NCBI GenBank assembly: GCA_016187325.1
Contig: JACPJY010000001.1
Span: 1-14,811 of the forward strand
DNA length: 14,811 bases
Source: Rhodospirillales bacterium
GTDB taxonomy: Bacteria > Pseudomonadota > Alphaproteobacteria > Rhodospirillales > Casp-alpha2
Direction: 5' to 3'
The notes under the pieces are model-generated. The model saw only the letters and a list, made by a program, of their open reading frames with translations, was not told the DNA's origin and searched no databases. Positions 1 through 8,303 of the stretch are shown here, in pieces. The position numbers and the translations under genes are program-made. Position 1 is the stretch's first letter. Each line of letters starts with the position of its first letter.

Positions 1-366
1 ATCCCCGGCTCGTCGGAGGTCTACGACCGCGGCTTCGTTGTCTACTCCAACCGGGCGAAGCAGGATTTGCTCGGTGTGCCGGAGGCCTTGATCAAGTCAG
101 TCGGCGCCGTCAGCGAGGAGGTCGCGCGCGCCATGGCCGACGGCGCCATCGCCCGCTCCGAGGGCACGCTCAGCGTCGCCGTCACCGGCATCGCCGGGCC
201 GGGCGGCGCGACGCCGGGCAAGCCGGTCGGGCTGGTGCACATCGCCGCTGCCCGCACCGGCCACCCGACGATCCACGAACGTCACGTGTTCAAGGGCGAC
301 CGCGACGCCATCCGTATGCAAGCGGTCGACGCGGCGCTGGCGCTGCTGCTCAGGCGGGCGGAATAA
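1..366 (+). CDS. cinA: CinA/PncC-family nicotinamide-nucleotide amidase, C-terminal part (5' end outside the window)
   Basis: The frame is open from base 1 and ends at TAA 364-366, giving 121 visible codons. The opening residues (IPGSSEVYDRGFVVYSN) and a later GIAGPGG...PGKPVGLVHIA segment are characteristic of the CinA C-terminal domain, which deamidates nicotinamide mononucleotide in pyridine nucleotide salvage. That domain is about 160 residues long, so roughly 40 residues, including its conserved N-terminal TGG-type segment, lie upstream of the window. It cannot be told whether this is a stand-alone PncC or the end of a full-length CinA with a molybdopterin-binding domain. Stand-alone forms are common in alphaproteobacteria near ratA/lipA. 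The gene is convergent with ratA. No strong terminator follows; only a 5-bp stem at 371-390 is visible. Confidence 0.9.
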   Translation: MPGSSEVYDRGFVVYSNRAKQDLLGVPEALIKSVGAVSEEVARAMADGAIARSEGTLSVAVTGIAGPGGATPGKPVGLVHIAAARTGHPTIHERHVFKGDRDAIRMQAVDAALALLLRRAE

Positions 367-683
367 GGATTATCCCAGATTCTTCGGATACGACTTTGTC
401 TAATCAAACATCTTTTCAAACTCAACAAACAACTTTTTAAAACGATTTCTTGCTCCCGTGCTGATGTCCATGGGTTCACCGGTAGCAAGTTTCTCCTGGA
501 AAAATGTCAATATTTCTTTTTTTGTCGAAGATTTCATTGTATCAAAATGTTGAGAAATAATTTCTAACTCTTTTTTTCCCAACATGTCCTCAATTTTTTT
601 AGCGTCCGTTATAAGATCTGAAATCGTGGCAATTTACTACACCGAGTATAATCTATTACATCGTTGGTTGATTGTGCTAGCGT
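367..683. other. AT-rich intergenic island between cinA and ratA
   Basis: Counting bases 401-640 gives about 80 G or C in 240 (33 percent), against clearly GC-rich genes on both sides. The change is abrupt on both sides: the cinA stop at 366 and the ratA stop at 684 are in normal GC-rich sequence. Runs of T and A, and lysine- and phenylalanine-rich coding on the minus strand, set it apart. No transposase, terminal inverted repeats or target duplication could be seen. It may be foreign DNA or the remnant of an insertion between two convergent genes; this is inferred from composition only. Confidence 0.7.
400..585 (-). CDS. Unrecognised small hypothetical protein, possibly a fragment
   Basis: This is a 61-residue frame from ATG 583-585 to TAG 400-402. 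The product is lysine-, glutamate- and phenylalanine-rich, looks mostly helical and contains no cysteine, signal peptide or membrane segment. I do not recognise a family. GAGG lies only two bases before the ATG, closer than usual for a ribosome binding site. The frame stays open for 16 codons upstream of the ATG with protein-like composition (ISDLITDAKKIEDM), and these contain no ATG, GTG or TTG before a TAG-TAA pair. It may therefore be the tail of a decayed longer gene or use a rare ATT start. Its low GC and codon use differ from every neighbour. Coding status is uncertain. Confidence 0.4.
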   Translation of the reverse strand: MLGKKELEIISQHFDTMKSSTKKEILTFFQEKLATGEPMDISTGARNRFKKLFVEFEKMFD

Positions 684-1127
684 TTACCGCTTGGACTGAC
701 CATAAAGCTTCGCCGCACGCTTCTCGAACGACGAGATCATGCGCTGCACCGCCTCGTTGAAGACGGCGCCGATGGCGGCCTGCAGGAGCTTCGAGCGGAA
801 CTCGAAATCGACGTAGAAGTCGATCAGGCAGTGGCCGTCGCCATAGGGCTCGAAAACCCAGTGGTTGGTGAGGTACTTGAACGGGCCCTCCGAGTAGGAC
901 ACGTCGATCCGCTTCGGCTTCCGGCACACCACCTTGGTGGTGAACTTTTCGCGGAACATCTTGAAGCCGATCACCATGTCGGAGATCGAGGTGTCGCCCT
1001 TGCGCTCGCGCACCCGCGTCGCCACGCACCACGGCAGGAACTCCGGATACTTCTCGATATCCGCGACCAGATCGAAAAGCTGCTGCGGCGTGTGCGGAAG
1101 GACGCGTTTCTCGGCGTGCGTCGGCAT
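684..1127 (-). CDS. ratA: RatA / Coq10-family START-domain protein
   Basis: This 147-residue protein has the usual length and layout of the polyketide cyclase/START superfamily group called RatA (YfjG) in bacteria and Coq10 in mitochondria. Visible signatures are DIEKYPEFLPWC at residues 23-34, GPFKYL at 81-86 followed by W90 and F92, DFEF at 107-110, and a C-terminal helix ending in RAAKLYG. Coq10 members bind ubiquinone or a related lipid and support respiration. RatA of E. coli was described as a toxin that blocks ribosomal subunit association, but a quinone-chaperone role fits better for an alphaproteobacterial gene beside the pyruvate dehydrogenase cluster (inference). It starts 57 bases after the lipA stop and is probably the last gene of that unit. 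The nearest purine-rich motif (GGGAG) is about 14 bases from the ATG, so initiation may be weak or coupled. Confidence 0.88.
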   Translation of the reverse strand: MPTHAEKRVLPHTPQQLFDLVADIEKYPEFLPWCVATRVRERKGDTSISDMVIGFKMFREKFTTKVVCRKPKRIDVSYSEGPFKYLTNHWVFEPYGDGHCLIDFYVDFEFRSKLLQAAIGAVFNEAVQRMISSFEKRAAKLYGQSKR

Positions 1128-1184
1128 GGCGGCGAAGCTTTCTCCCGAAGCGCGGCCGCCGTCAACCGCGGCTACGGCACCCGA

Positions 1185-2123
1185 TTATGCGCCGGGGGCG
1201 TTCCGGCGCGCCAGGCGCAGCGCCTCGAAGTCCTTGTCGGCGTGGTAGGAGGAGCGCGTCAGCGGCGACGACGCCACCAGCAGGAACCCCTTGAGGAGCC
1301 CGATGCGCCGGTACTCGGCGAACTCGTCCGGCGGCACGAAGCGCATCACCGGGGCGTGGCGGCGGGTCGGCGCCAGGTACTGGCCGATGGTCAGGAAATC
1401 GACGTCGGCCGAGCGCAGGTCGTCCATCACCTGCATCACCTCGTTCCACTCCTCGCCGAGGCCGACCATGATGCCGGACTTGGTGAAAATCTTGGGGTCC
1501 AGCTTTTTCGCGTTCTCCAACAGCCGCAGCGATTCGTAATAGCGCGCCCCCGGCCGGATGGTCGGATACAGCCGCGGCACGGTCTCCAGGTTGTGGTTGA
1601 AGACGTCCGGGCCGGCAGCGATCACCGCTTCCAGAGCGCCCGGCTTGCCGCGGAAATCGGGGGTCAGCACCTCGATAGTGGTCTCGGGCGCGGTGTCGCG
1701 GATGCGGCGGATGCATTTGACGAACTGCCCGGCGCCGCCGTCCGAGAGGTCGTCGCGGTCAACCGAGGTGATCACCAGATGCCGCATGCCCATCTCGGCG
1801 ACCGAGATCGCCAGGTTCTCCGGCTCCATCGGATCGACGGCGCGCGGCTTGCCGGTGGCGACGTTGCAGAACGCGCACGCCCGGGTGCAGATGTCGCCGA
1901 GGATCATCACCGTCGCGTGCTTGCGCGACCAGCACTCGCCGATGTTCGGGCACGCTGCTTCCTCGCACACGGTGTGCAGGTTGCGCTCGCGCATCAACCG
2001 CCGGGTCGCGGCGTAGCCCTCCGACGTCGGCGCCTTGACGCGGATCCAGTCCGGCTTGCGCATCAGCGGGTTCTCCGGGTTGCGCGCCTTCTCGGGATGC
2101 CGGAGGTGACGGACGTTGCTCAT
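1185..2123 (-). CDS. lipA: Lipoyl synthase (radical SAM)
   Basis: LipA inserts two sulfur atoms into protein-bound octanoyl groups to form lipoate. All signatures are present in 312 residues. The auxiliary-cluster cysteines are C53, C58 and C64 in CEEAACPNIGEC. The radical-SAM cluster cysteines are C79, C83 and C86 in CTRACAFC. The C-terminal RSSYHA motif begins at R290 and contains the serine that ligates the auxiliary cluster. The start MSNVRHLRHPEKARNPENP is typical of alphaproteobacterial LipA. It lies 31 bases downstream of the acetyltransferase gene in the same direction. Its clients, the lipoyl domains of PdhB and PdhC, are encoded a few kilobases upstream in the same direction, so co-expression with the complex is likely. 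No lipB is visible in the window. Confidence 0.98.
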   Translation of the reverse strand: MSNVRHLRHPEKARNPENPLMRKPDWIRVKAPTSEGYAATRRLMRERNLHTVCEEAACPNIGECWSRKHATVMILGDICTRACAFCNVATGKPRAVDPMEPENLAISVAEMGMRHLVITSVDRDDLSDGGAGQFVKCIRRIRDTAPETTIEVLTPDFRGKPGALEAVIAAGPDVFNHNLETVPRLYPTIRPGARYYESLRLLENAKKLDPKIFTKSGIMVGLGEEWNEVMQVMDDLRSADVDFLTIGQYLAPTRRHAPVMRFVPPDEFAEYRRIGLLKGFLLVASSPLTRSSYHADKDFEALRLARRNAPGA

Positions 2124-2154
2124 GGCCTACAGATGATCCCGTTGCCGGTGCCGG

Positions 2155-2607
2155 TCAAGTCGACTTGCCCAAAGCCACGTGGTAGCGCACCCAGTCGGTC
2201 TTGCCGGCGAGCTTATCGTAGAGGGCGCGCGCCGTGCGGTTGTCCCGTTTGGTCATCCAGTATACCCGGTACCAGCCCATCTGCTGGCCGCGATCCAGCA
2301 CCGCCTGGATCAGGGCGCGGCCGGCGCCCTTCCGTCTCGCCTCGGGGGCGACAAAAAGGTCCTCCAAATAGCACGCCGGCCGCTCGCTCCACGTCACCGG
2401 GTGCAGCACGCAGTTGACGATGCCGATTACCGGGCCGTCGCAGGCGACCAACCCGAACAACGGCGAATCGGCATCCATCAGGCAGCGCCACGTGGCGTCG
2501 GTGACCGACCCCGGGATCCTGGTCTCGTAGAAGTCGCAATATCCCCGCCACTGTGCCCTCCACGCTTCCTCGTCGTCGACCGCCAGATCGCGGATGGTGA
2601 TGGTCAT
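2155..2607 (-). CDS. GNAT-family N-acetyltransferase
   Basis: This 150-residue protein is a single GNAT domain. Motif A, the acetyl-CoA pyrophosphate loop, is seen as LFVAPEARRKGAGRALI at 84-100, with the R-x-x-G-x-G core at R91, G94 and G96. Motif B follows as NRTARALYDKLAG at 123-135. The beginning, MTITIRDLAVDDEEAW, is a typical GNAT first strand. I chose ATG 2605-2607 because GGGTGG sits five bases upstream. A GTG at 2614-2616 would add three residues. The substrate cannot be deduced; the family covers small amines, antibiotics, and protein or ribosomal N termini. It begins 12 bases after the lpd stop and ends 31 bases before lipA, inside the pyruvate dehydrogenase-lipoate cluster, so it is probably co-transcribed with them. 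Confidence 0.9.
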   Translation of the reverse strand: MTITIRDLAVDDEEAWRAQWRGYCDFYETRIPGSVTDATWRCLMDADSPLFGLVACDGPVIGIVNCVLHPVTWSERPACYLEDLFVAPEARRKGAGRALIQAVLDRGQQMGWYRVYWMTKRDNRTARALYDKLAGKTDWVRYHVALGKST

Positions 2608-2619
2608 GCCCGCCACCCA

Positions 2620-4020
2620 TCAGATGTGGATGGCGCGACCATACGCGTCGAGCACGGATTCGTGCATCATCTCGCTCAGCGTCGGGTGCGGGAAGATAGC
2701 GTGCATCAGCTCTTCCTCGGTGGTTTCCAGGTTCATGGCGACGACGAAGCCCTGGATCAGCTCGGTGACCTCGGCGCCGACCATGTGGGCGCCGAGAAGC
2801 TGCCCGGTGTTGCCGTCGAATACGGTCTTGACCAGCCCGTCCGGCTCGCCGAGCGCGATCGCCTTGCCGTTGCCGATGAACGGGAAGCGGCCGACTTTGA
2901 CCTGATGGCCCTTCTCTTTCGCCTTGGCCTCGGTCAGGCCGACGCTCGCCACCTGCGGCTGGCAGTAGGTGCAGCCCGGTACTTGCAGCTTGTTCAACGG
3001 ATGTGGATGAAGTCCTTTGATTTTCTCCACGCAGATGACGCCCTCGTGCTCGGCCTTGTGAGCGAGCATCGGCGGCCCGGCGACGTCGCCGATGGCGTAG
3101 ACGCCGGGCTCATGGGTAGCCGAATACTCGTTGGCGACGATGCAGCCCTTGTCGGTCTTGACCTTGGTGTTCTCCAATCCCAAGCCCTCGATGTTGCCGA
3201 CCACGCCGACCGCCGAGATCACCCGGTCGACGGTAATTTCGCTCTTCTTGCCCTTGGAGTCCTCGATGGTACAGGTGACGGTGTCCTTGCCCTTCTTCAG
3301 CGCCACCACCTTGGCGCCGGTCATGATCTTCATGCCCTGCTTCTCGAACTGCTTGCGGGCAAGGCCCGCGATCTCGGCGTCCTCGACCGGCAAGATCTGC
3401 GGCAGGATCTCGACCACCGTCACCTCCGAGCCCAACGTGTGGAAGAAGCTCGCAAACTCGATGCCGATGGCGCCGGAGCCGATCACCAGCAGCGACTTCG
3501 GCATCACGTCCGGCACCAGCGCCTCGAAATACGTCCATACCAGCTTGCCGTCGGGTTCCAACCCCGGCAGCGCCCGGGGCCGGGCGCCGGTGGCGATGAC
3601 GATGTGCTTGGCGGTGAGAGTCGGCAGCGCCTTGTCGTCCTTGCTGGCGGCGACCTTACCACCGCCCGCCAGCTTCGCCTCGCCGTCGACCACCGTCACC
3701 TTGTTCTTCTTCAGCAGGAAGCCGACGCCCTTGTTGAGTTGGCCGGAGATGTCGCGCGAGCGCTTCACCACCTTGGCAAGGTCGAAGCTGACGTCCCTGG
3801 CGCGGAGCCCATAGGCGTCGGCGTGGGCCATGTAGTGGAAGATTTCCGACGAGCGCAGCAGCGCCTTGGTTGGGATGCAACCCCAGTTGAGGCAGATGCC
3901 GCCGAGATGTTTCTTTTCAACCACGCATACCTTCATGCCGAGCTGCGCGGCGCGAATGGCGGCGACGTAGCCGCCCGGCCCGCCGCCGATGACGATGACG
4001 TCGAAGTTGGTGTCGGCCAT
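2620..4020 (-). CDS. lpd: Dihydrolipoamide dehydrogenase (E3)
   Basis: This is the FAD flavoprotein that reoxidises dihydrolipoamide and passes electrons to NAD+. At 466 residues it has the family's normal length. Visible features are the FAD-binding GGGPGG at 12-17, the redox-active disulfide C43/C48 in GGICLNWGCIPTK, the NAD-binding GSGAIG at 181-186, and the C-terminal HPTLSE at 445-450 giving catalytic H445 and E450. There is no N-terminal lipoyl domain. AGGAG lies seven bases before the ATG, a strong ribosome binding site. Only 10 bases separate it from pdhC upstream, so it is the E3 of this pyruvate dehydrogenase complex. A separate lpd for oxoglutarate dehydrogenase may exist elsewhere in the genome. 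Confidence 0.97.
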   Translation of the reverse strand: MADTNFDVIVIGGGPGGYVAAIRAAQLGMKVCVVEKKHLGGICLNWGCIPTKALLRSSEIFHYMAHADAYGLRARDVSFDLAKVVKRSRDISGQLNKGVGFLLKKNKVTVVDGEAKLAGGGKVAASKDDKALPTLTAKHIVIATGARPRALPGLEPDGKLVWTYFEALVPDVMPKSLLVIGSGAIGIEFASFFHTLGSEVTVVEILPQILPVEDAEIAGLARKQFEKQGMKIMTGAKVVALKKGKDTVTCTIEDSKGKKSEITVDRVISAVGVVGNIEGLGLENTKVKTDKGCIVANEYSATHEPGVYAIGDVAGPPMLAHKAEHEGVICVEKIKGLHPHPLNKLQVPGCTYCQPQVASVGLTEAKAKEKGHQVKVGRFPFIGNGKAIALGEPDGLVKTVFDGNTGQLLGAHMVGAEVTELIQGFVVAMNLETTEEELMHAIFPHPTLSEMMHESVLDAYGRAIHI

Positions 4021-4030
4021 GACGCGCTCC

Positions 4031-5308
4031 TTACAGAAGGATGGTGGCGGGAGCTTCGATCAGCTTCTTGAACGCGGCCAGGAACTCCGCCCCGACAGCG
4101 CCGTCCACCACCCGGTGGTCGACCGCCAGCGTGCAACTCATCAGCGTCGCCACGGCGAGTTGGCCGCCCTTGACCACGGCCCGCTGCTCGCCGGCGCCAA
4201 CCGCCAGGATGCAGCCCTGCGGCGGGTTGATGATGGCGGCGAACGTCTTGATGCCGTACATGCCCAAATTCGAGATGGTGAAGGTACCGCCCTGGTATTC
4301 CTCGGGCTTCAGTTTGCCAGCGCGCGCCTTCGCCGCCAGCCCTTTCATCTCGTCGGAGATGGCGACGATACCCTTCAACGCGGCGGCGCGCACTACCGGC
4401 GTGATCAGCCCGCCCTCGATGGCGACGGCGACCGAGATGTCAGCGCGGTCGAAGCGCCGGATCGCGGCGTCGGTCCACATGGCGTTGGCCGCCGGCACGC
4501 GCCCCAAAGCGAGCGCCACGGCGCGGATGACGAAGTCGTTGACCGACAGCTTGTAGTTGCCCTCGCCTTCCGGCGCCGCGTCGTTGAGCTCCTTGCGCAA
4601 GGCGAGCAGCCTGTCGATCTCGCAATCGACGCTGAGGTAGAAGTGCGGGATTTGCTGCTTGGCCTCGGTGAGCCGTCGGGCGACCACCTTGCGGATCGAG
4701 GAATTGGGAATCTCCCGGTAGGGCGGCAGGCCCTCCGCCGACACGGTGATCGGCGCCACCGCTTGAGCCGCGACCGCCGGGGTCATGCGGGCGCCGCTGC
4801 CGGCCGCCGCGGCCTCGATGTCGCGCTTGACGACGCGGCCGCGCGGGCCGGAGCCGGAAATCCGGGTCAGATCGAGGTTGTGTTGGCCCGCCAGCCGCCG
4901 CGCCAGCGGGCTGGCGAACACGCGGCCGCCGGCCGCCTTCGGTGCCGGCGCGGGCGCCGGGGCTTTCACTGCTGCCGGTGCCACCGGTTTCGGCGCCGGT
5001 GGAGCCGCCGCCGGTTTTGCCGCCGGCGCGGCGACGCCTGCGCCCTTCAACGCCGAAGCGTCCTCCCCTTCCTCGAGCAGCAGCGCAATCGGCTGGTTGA
5101 CCAGCACGCCCTCGGTACCCTCGGCGACCAGGATCTTGCCGAGCGTCCCCTCGTCGACCGCCTCCACCTCCATGGTCGCCTTGTCGGTCTCGATCTCGGC
5201 CAGCACGTCGCCGGACTCGACGGCGTCGCCTTCCTTCTTATGCCACTTCGCCAGCTTGCCGTCGGTCATGGTCGGCGACAGCGCCGGCATCAGGATTTGG
5301 ATCGGCAT
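4031..5308 (-). CDS. pdhC: Pyruvate dehydrogenase E2, dihydrolipoamide acetyltransferase
   Basis: E2 is the core of the complex and moves the acetyl group from lipoamide to CoA. The 425 residues show, in order, one lipoyl domain (1-80) with lipoyl-lysine K43 in ETDKATMEVEA, an Ala-Pro-rich flexible linker (about 91-126), a peripheral-subunit-binding domain (about 129-167, VFASPLARRLA...GPRGRVVKRDI), and a catalytic domain ending in DHRVVDG at 397-403 with H398 and D402. I chose ATG 5306-5308 because MPIQILMPALSPTM is the conserved E2 beginning and a GGAAGGGGGAA tract lies just upstream. A longer frame to 5446 adds 46 arginine- and serine-rich residues read across pdhB and is rejected. It lies 22 bases after the pdhB stop. 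The single lipoyl domain is fewer than in E. coli, and a second one is carried by PdhB. Confidence 0.97.
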   Translation of the reverse strand: MPIQILMPALSPTMTDGKLAKWHKKEGDAVESGDVLAEIETDKATMEVEAVDEGTLGKILVAEGTEGVLVNQPIALLLEEGEDASALKGAGVAAPAAKPAAAPPAPKPVAPAAVKAPAPAPAPKAAGGRVFASPLARRLAGQHNLDLTRISGSGPRGRVVKRDIEAAAAGSGARMTPAVAAQAVAPITVSAEGLPPYREIPNSSIRKVVARRLTEAKQQIPHFYLSVDCEIDRLLALRKELNDAAPEGEGNYKLSVNDFVIRAVALALGRVPAANAMWTDAAIRRFDRADISVAVAIEGGLITPVVRAAALKGIVAISDEMKGLAAKARAGKLKPEEYQGGTFTISNLGMYGIKTFAAIINPPQGCILAVGAGEQRAVVKGGQLAVATLMSCTLAVDHRVVDGAVGAEFLAAFKKLIEAPATILL

Positions 5309-5330
5309 GGTCCCGTTCCCCCTTCCGGCG

Positions 5331-6689
<1,359 letters not shown>

Positions 6690-6722
6690 GTCATTACCTC
6701 GATTGCGGGGCGGATGGCGGGG

Positions 6723-7754
6723 TCACGCTTCGACCAGGATGTCGGTGTAGAGTTCCGACGGATCCGGTTCCGGGCTTTGCTGCGCGAAGTCGGCGGCCGC
6801 GGTGACGACGGCCTTGACGTCCTTGTCGATGTCCTTCAGCATCGCCTCGTCGGCCATCTTATCGGCGATCAGCTTATCGCGCAGGTTGTCGATGGGGTCG
6901 CTTTCCTTGCGCACTTTGCTGACCTCTTCCTTGTCGCGGTACTTCGCCGGGTCCGACATCGAGTGACCGCGGTAGCGGTAAGTCTTCATCTCGAGGATGA
7001 ATGGTCCCTTGCCGGAACGGCACCATTCGCTGGCTTCCGCGCCGGCCTCCTTGACCTCGATCACGTCCATGCCGTCGACCTGCTTGCCGGGGATCTTGAA
7101 GGACTCGCCGCGGCGGTAGAGTTCGGTGGACGCCGACGCACGCTCGACCGCCGTGCCCATGCCGTAGCGGTTGTTCTCGATGACGTAGATCACCGGCAGC
7201 TTCCACAGCGACGCCATGTTGAAGGCCTCGTAGATCTGGCCCTGGTTGATGGCGCCGTCCCCGCAGTAGGCCTGGCAGACGCCGCCGTCCTTCTTGTACT
7301 TGTGGGCGAACGCCAGCCCGGTGCCGAGCGGCATCTGTGCGCCGACGATGCCGTGGCCGCCGAAGAAGTTCTTCTCGCGGCTGAACATGTGCATCGAGCC
7401 GCCCTTGCCCTTGGAATAGCCGCCGGCGCGCCCCGTCAGCTCCGCCATCACGCCCTTCGGGTCCATGTCCCAGGCCAGCATGTGGCCGTGGTCGCGGTAG
7501 CTGGTGATGACGGTGTCGACCGGCTGCGAGGCCTCCATCATGCCGACGACCACCGCTTCCTGGCCGATGTAGAGGTGACAGAAGCCGCCGATCAGGCCCA
7601 TGCCGTAAAGCTGCCCCGCCTTTTCCTCGAAGCGGCGGATTAGCAGCATGTGCTTATAGGCGTCGAGAAGTTCCTCGCGGCTGGCGCCGATGTCGACGCC
7701 GGGTTTCTTGCGTGCGGACGCCCCCGCGGACGCGGATTTCGCTGCCTTGGCCAT
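6723..7754 (-). CDS. pdhA: Pyruvate dehydrogenase E1 alpha
   Basis: E1 alpha binds thiamine diphosphate and, with PdhB, catalyses the first step of the complex. The 343 residues include H60 in GFCHLYIGQEA, YRDHGH at 86-91, and the thiamine diphosphate motif from GDG (165-167) to NN (194-195). The loop YRGHSMSDP at 261-269 corresponds to the mitochondrial phosphorylation loop; bacterial enzymes are not known to be controlled by that kinase. I chose ATG 7752-7754 because GGGAGGAAT lies immediately upstream at ideal spacing, and because the lysine- and alanine-rich start MAKAAKSASAG is typical. An in-frame ATG at 7826 would add 24 residues that do not look like the family. As first gene of the pdh run it has a 192-base leader containing inverted repeats, and is the probable point of control for pdhABC-lpd. 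Confidence 0.96.
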   Translation of the reverse strand: MAKAAKSASAGASARKKPGVDIGASREELLDAYKHMLLIRRFEEKAGQLYGMGLIGGFCHLYIGQEAVVVGMMEASQPVDTVITSYRDHGHMLAWDMDPKGVMAELTGRAGGYSKGKGGSMHMFSREKNFFGGHGIVGAQMPLGTGLAFAHKYKKDGGVCQAYCGDGAINQGQIYEAFNMASLWKLPVIYVIENNRYGMGTAVERASASTELYRRGESFKIPGKQVDGMDVIEVKEAGAEASEWCRSGKGPFILEMKTYRYRGHSMSDPAKYRDKEEVSKVRKESDPIDNLRDKLIADKMADEAMLKDIDKDVKAVVTAAADFAQQSPEPDPSELYTDILVEA

Positions 7755-7946
7755 GATTCCTCCCGGGAATCCCCTTTTGTGCCGTCGCCCGGCGTCGGGG
7801 CCGGCAACGTCCTTAAGGAGGGCCACGTTAAAGCAGCCAAATGCGCTTTACAAGCGCCTAGGATTGCGAAAAGCCCTTGAAATGGCGAATTAAATTTCGA
7901 TCAACTCCATTTTAGTTAAGTGATTTTTCCCGTTCGCTTTTTTGAC
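7755..7946 (-). promoter_or_regulatory. pdhA leader/promoter region with overlapping inverted repeats
   Basis: These 192 non-coding bases separate the second ABM-like gene from pdhA, and the part from about 7850 to 7945 is clearly AT-rich. Two perfect inverted repeats overlap. TAAAGC 7829-7834 pairs with GCTTTA 7845-7850 across 10 bases. GCGCTT 7843-7848 pairs with AAGCGC 7852-7857 across 3 bases. They share bases and cannot both form. A weak minus-strand promoter pair, TTGTAA then TAACGT at 17-base spacing, overlaps them. The region is the natural place for the pdhABC-lpd promoter, but no hexamer pair is strong enough to assign a start site. Confidence 0.45.
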
Positions 7947-8303
7947 TCAGGCGACGCTGCGGGCGGCGGTTTCCATGTCCGCCCGGCGCTTGTCGTCGAG
8001 CCACGGCCACAGGCAGCCGGTGGCCGCCACGAAGGCGTCGAGCCCCGGTTTCGCGGGCGCCCACGCCCTGGCCTTTTGCTGCCAATCGGCGAGCGCCGCG
8101 TAGCCGTCCCAGTAGCAGACGGCGACGGTACGGCCCTCCGCCGCCTGCTCGGTCTGGAAGCCGAGGTAGCCCGGCTGCATCGCCGCCAGCGCCACCAGCA
8201 GCGACGCGGTGCCGCCGAAATCCCCTCCCTGGTACTCCTTGGGGGGCGTTGTATAGACGACGGCGTAGAACGGCGGCCTGCGGATTTCACTAAGCAGGCT
8301 CAT
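7947..8303 (-). CDS. Small ABM-like (dimeric alpha-beta barrel) protein, second of a tandem pair
   Basis: This 118-residue protein resembles the antibiotic-biosynthesis-monooxygenase (ABM) superfamily. PPFYAVVYTT at 10-19 gives the first strand, MQPGYLGFQTE at 42-52 is the usual strand-turn motif, and TVAVCYWDGYAALADWQQ at 59-76 matches the family's V-x-Y-W-...-W segment. Such ferredoxin-like proteins act as quinol or polyketide monooxygenases, haem-degrading enzymes, or have no known chemistry; the substrate here is unknown. I chose ATG 8301-8303 because it forms a 4-base ATGA overlap with the preceding gene, implying translational coupling. A frame open to 8450 begins with arginine-rich shadow sequence and is rejected. 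It is a divergent paralogue of the upstream gene and lacks that gene's hydrophobic tail. Confidence 0.75.
   Translation of the reverse strand: MSLLSEIRRPPFYAVVYTTPPKEYQGGDFGGTASLLVALAAMQPGYLGFQTEQAAEGRTVAVCYWDGYAALADWQQKARAWAPAKPGLDAFVAATGCLWPWLDDKRRADMETAARSVA

Noticed and set aside
371..390. Possible terminator after cinA (TATCC and GGATA)
   Set aside because: The stem is only 5 bp with a 10-base loop and has no T-run.
647..652. Perfect TATAAT on the plus strand
   Set aside because: No acceptable -35 lies 15-19 bases upstream, and it would transcribe antisense into ratA. Such hexamers are expected in AT-rich sequence.
831..2417. Long plus-strand open frame (528 codons) opposite ratA, lipA and the acetyltransferase gene
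   Set aside because: It is antisense to three well-supported genes, is rich in Arg, His and Ala as expected for a GC-rich shadow frame, and matches no family I know.
4920..5040. Repetitive GCCGGCG-type tract
   Set aside because: This encodes the Ala-Pro linker between the lipoyl and peripheral-subunit-binding domains of PdhC, a normal feature of E2 proteins.
7815..7821. AAGGAGG on the plus strand in the pdhA leader
   Set aside because: It looks like a Shine-Dalgarno sequence, but no start codon with a credible plus-strand gene follows.
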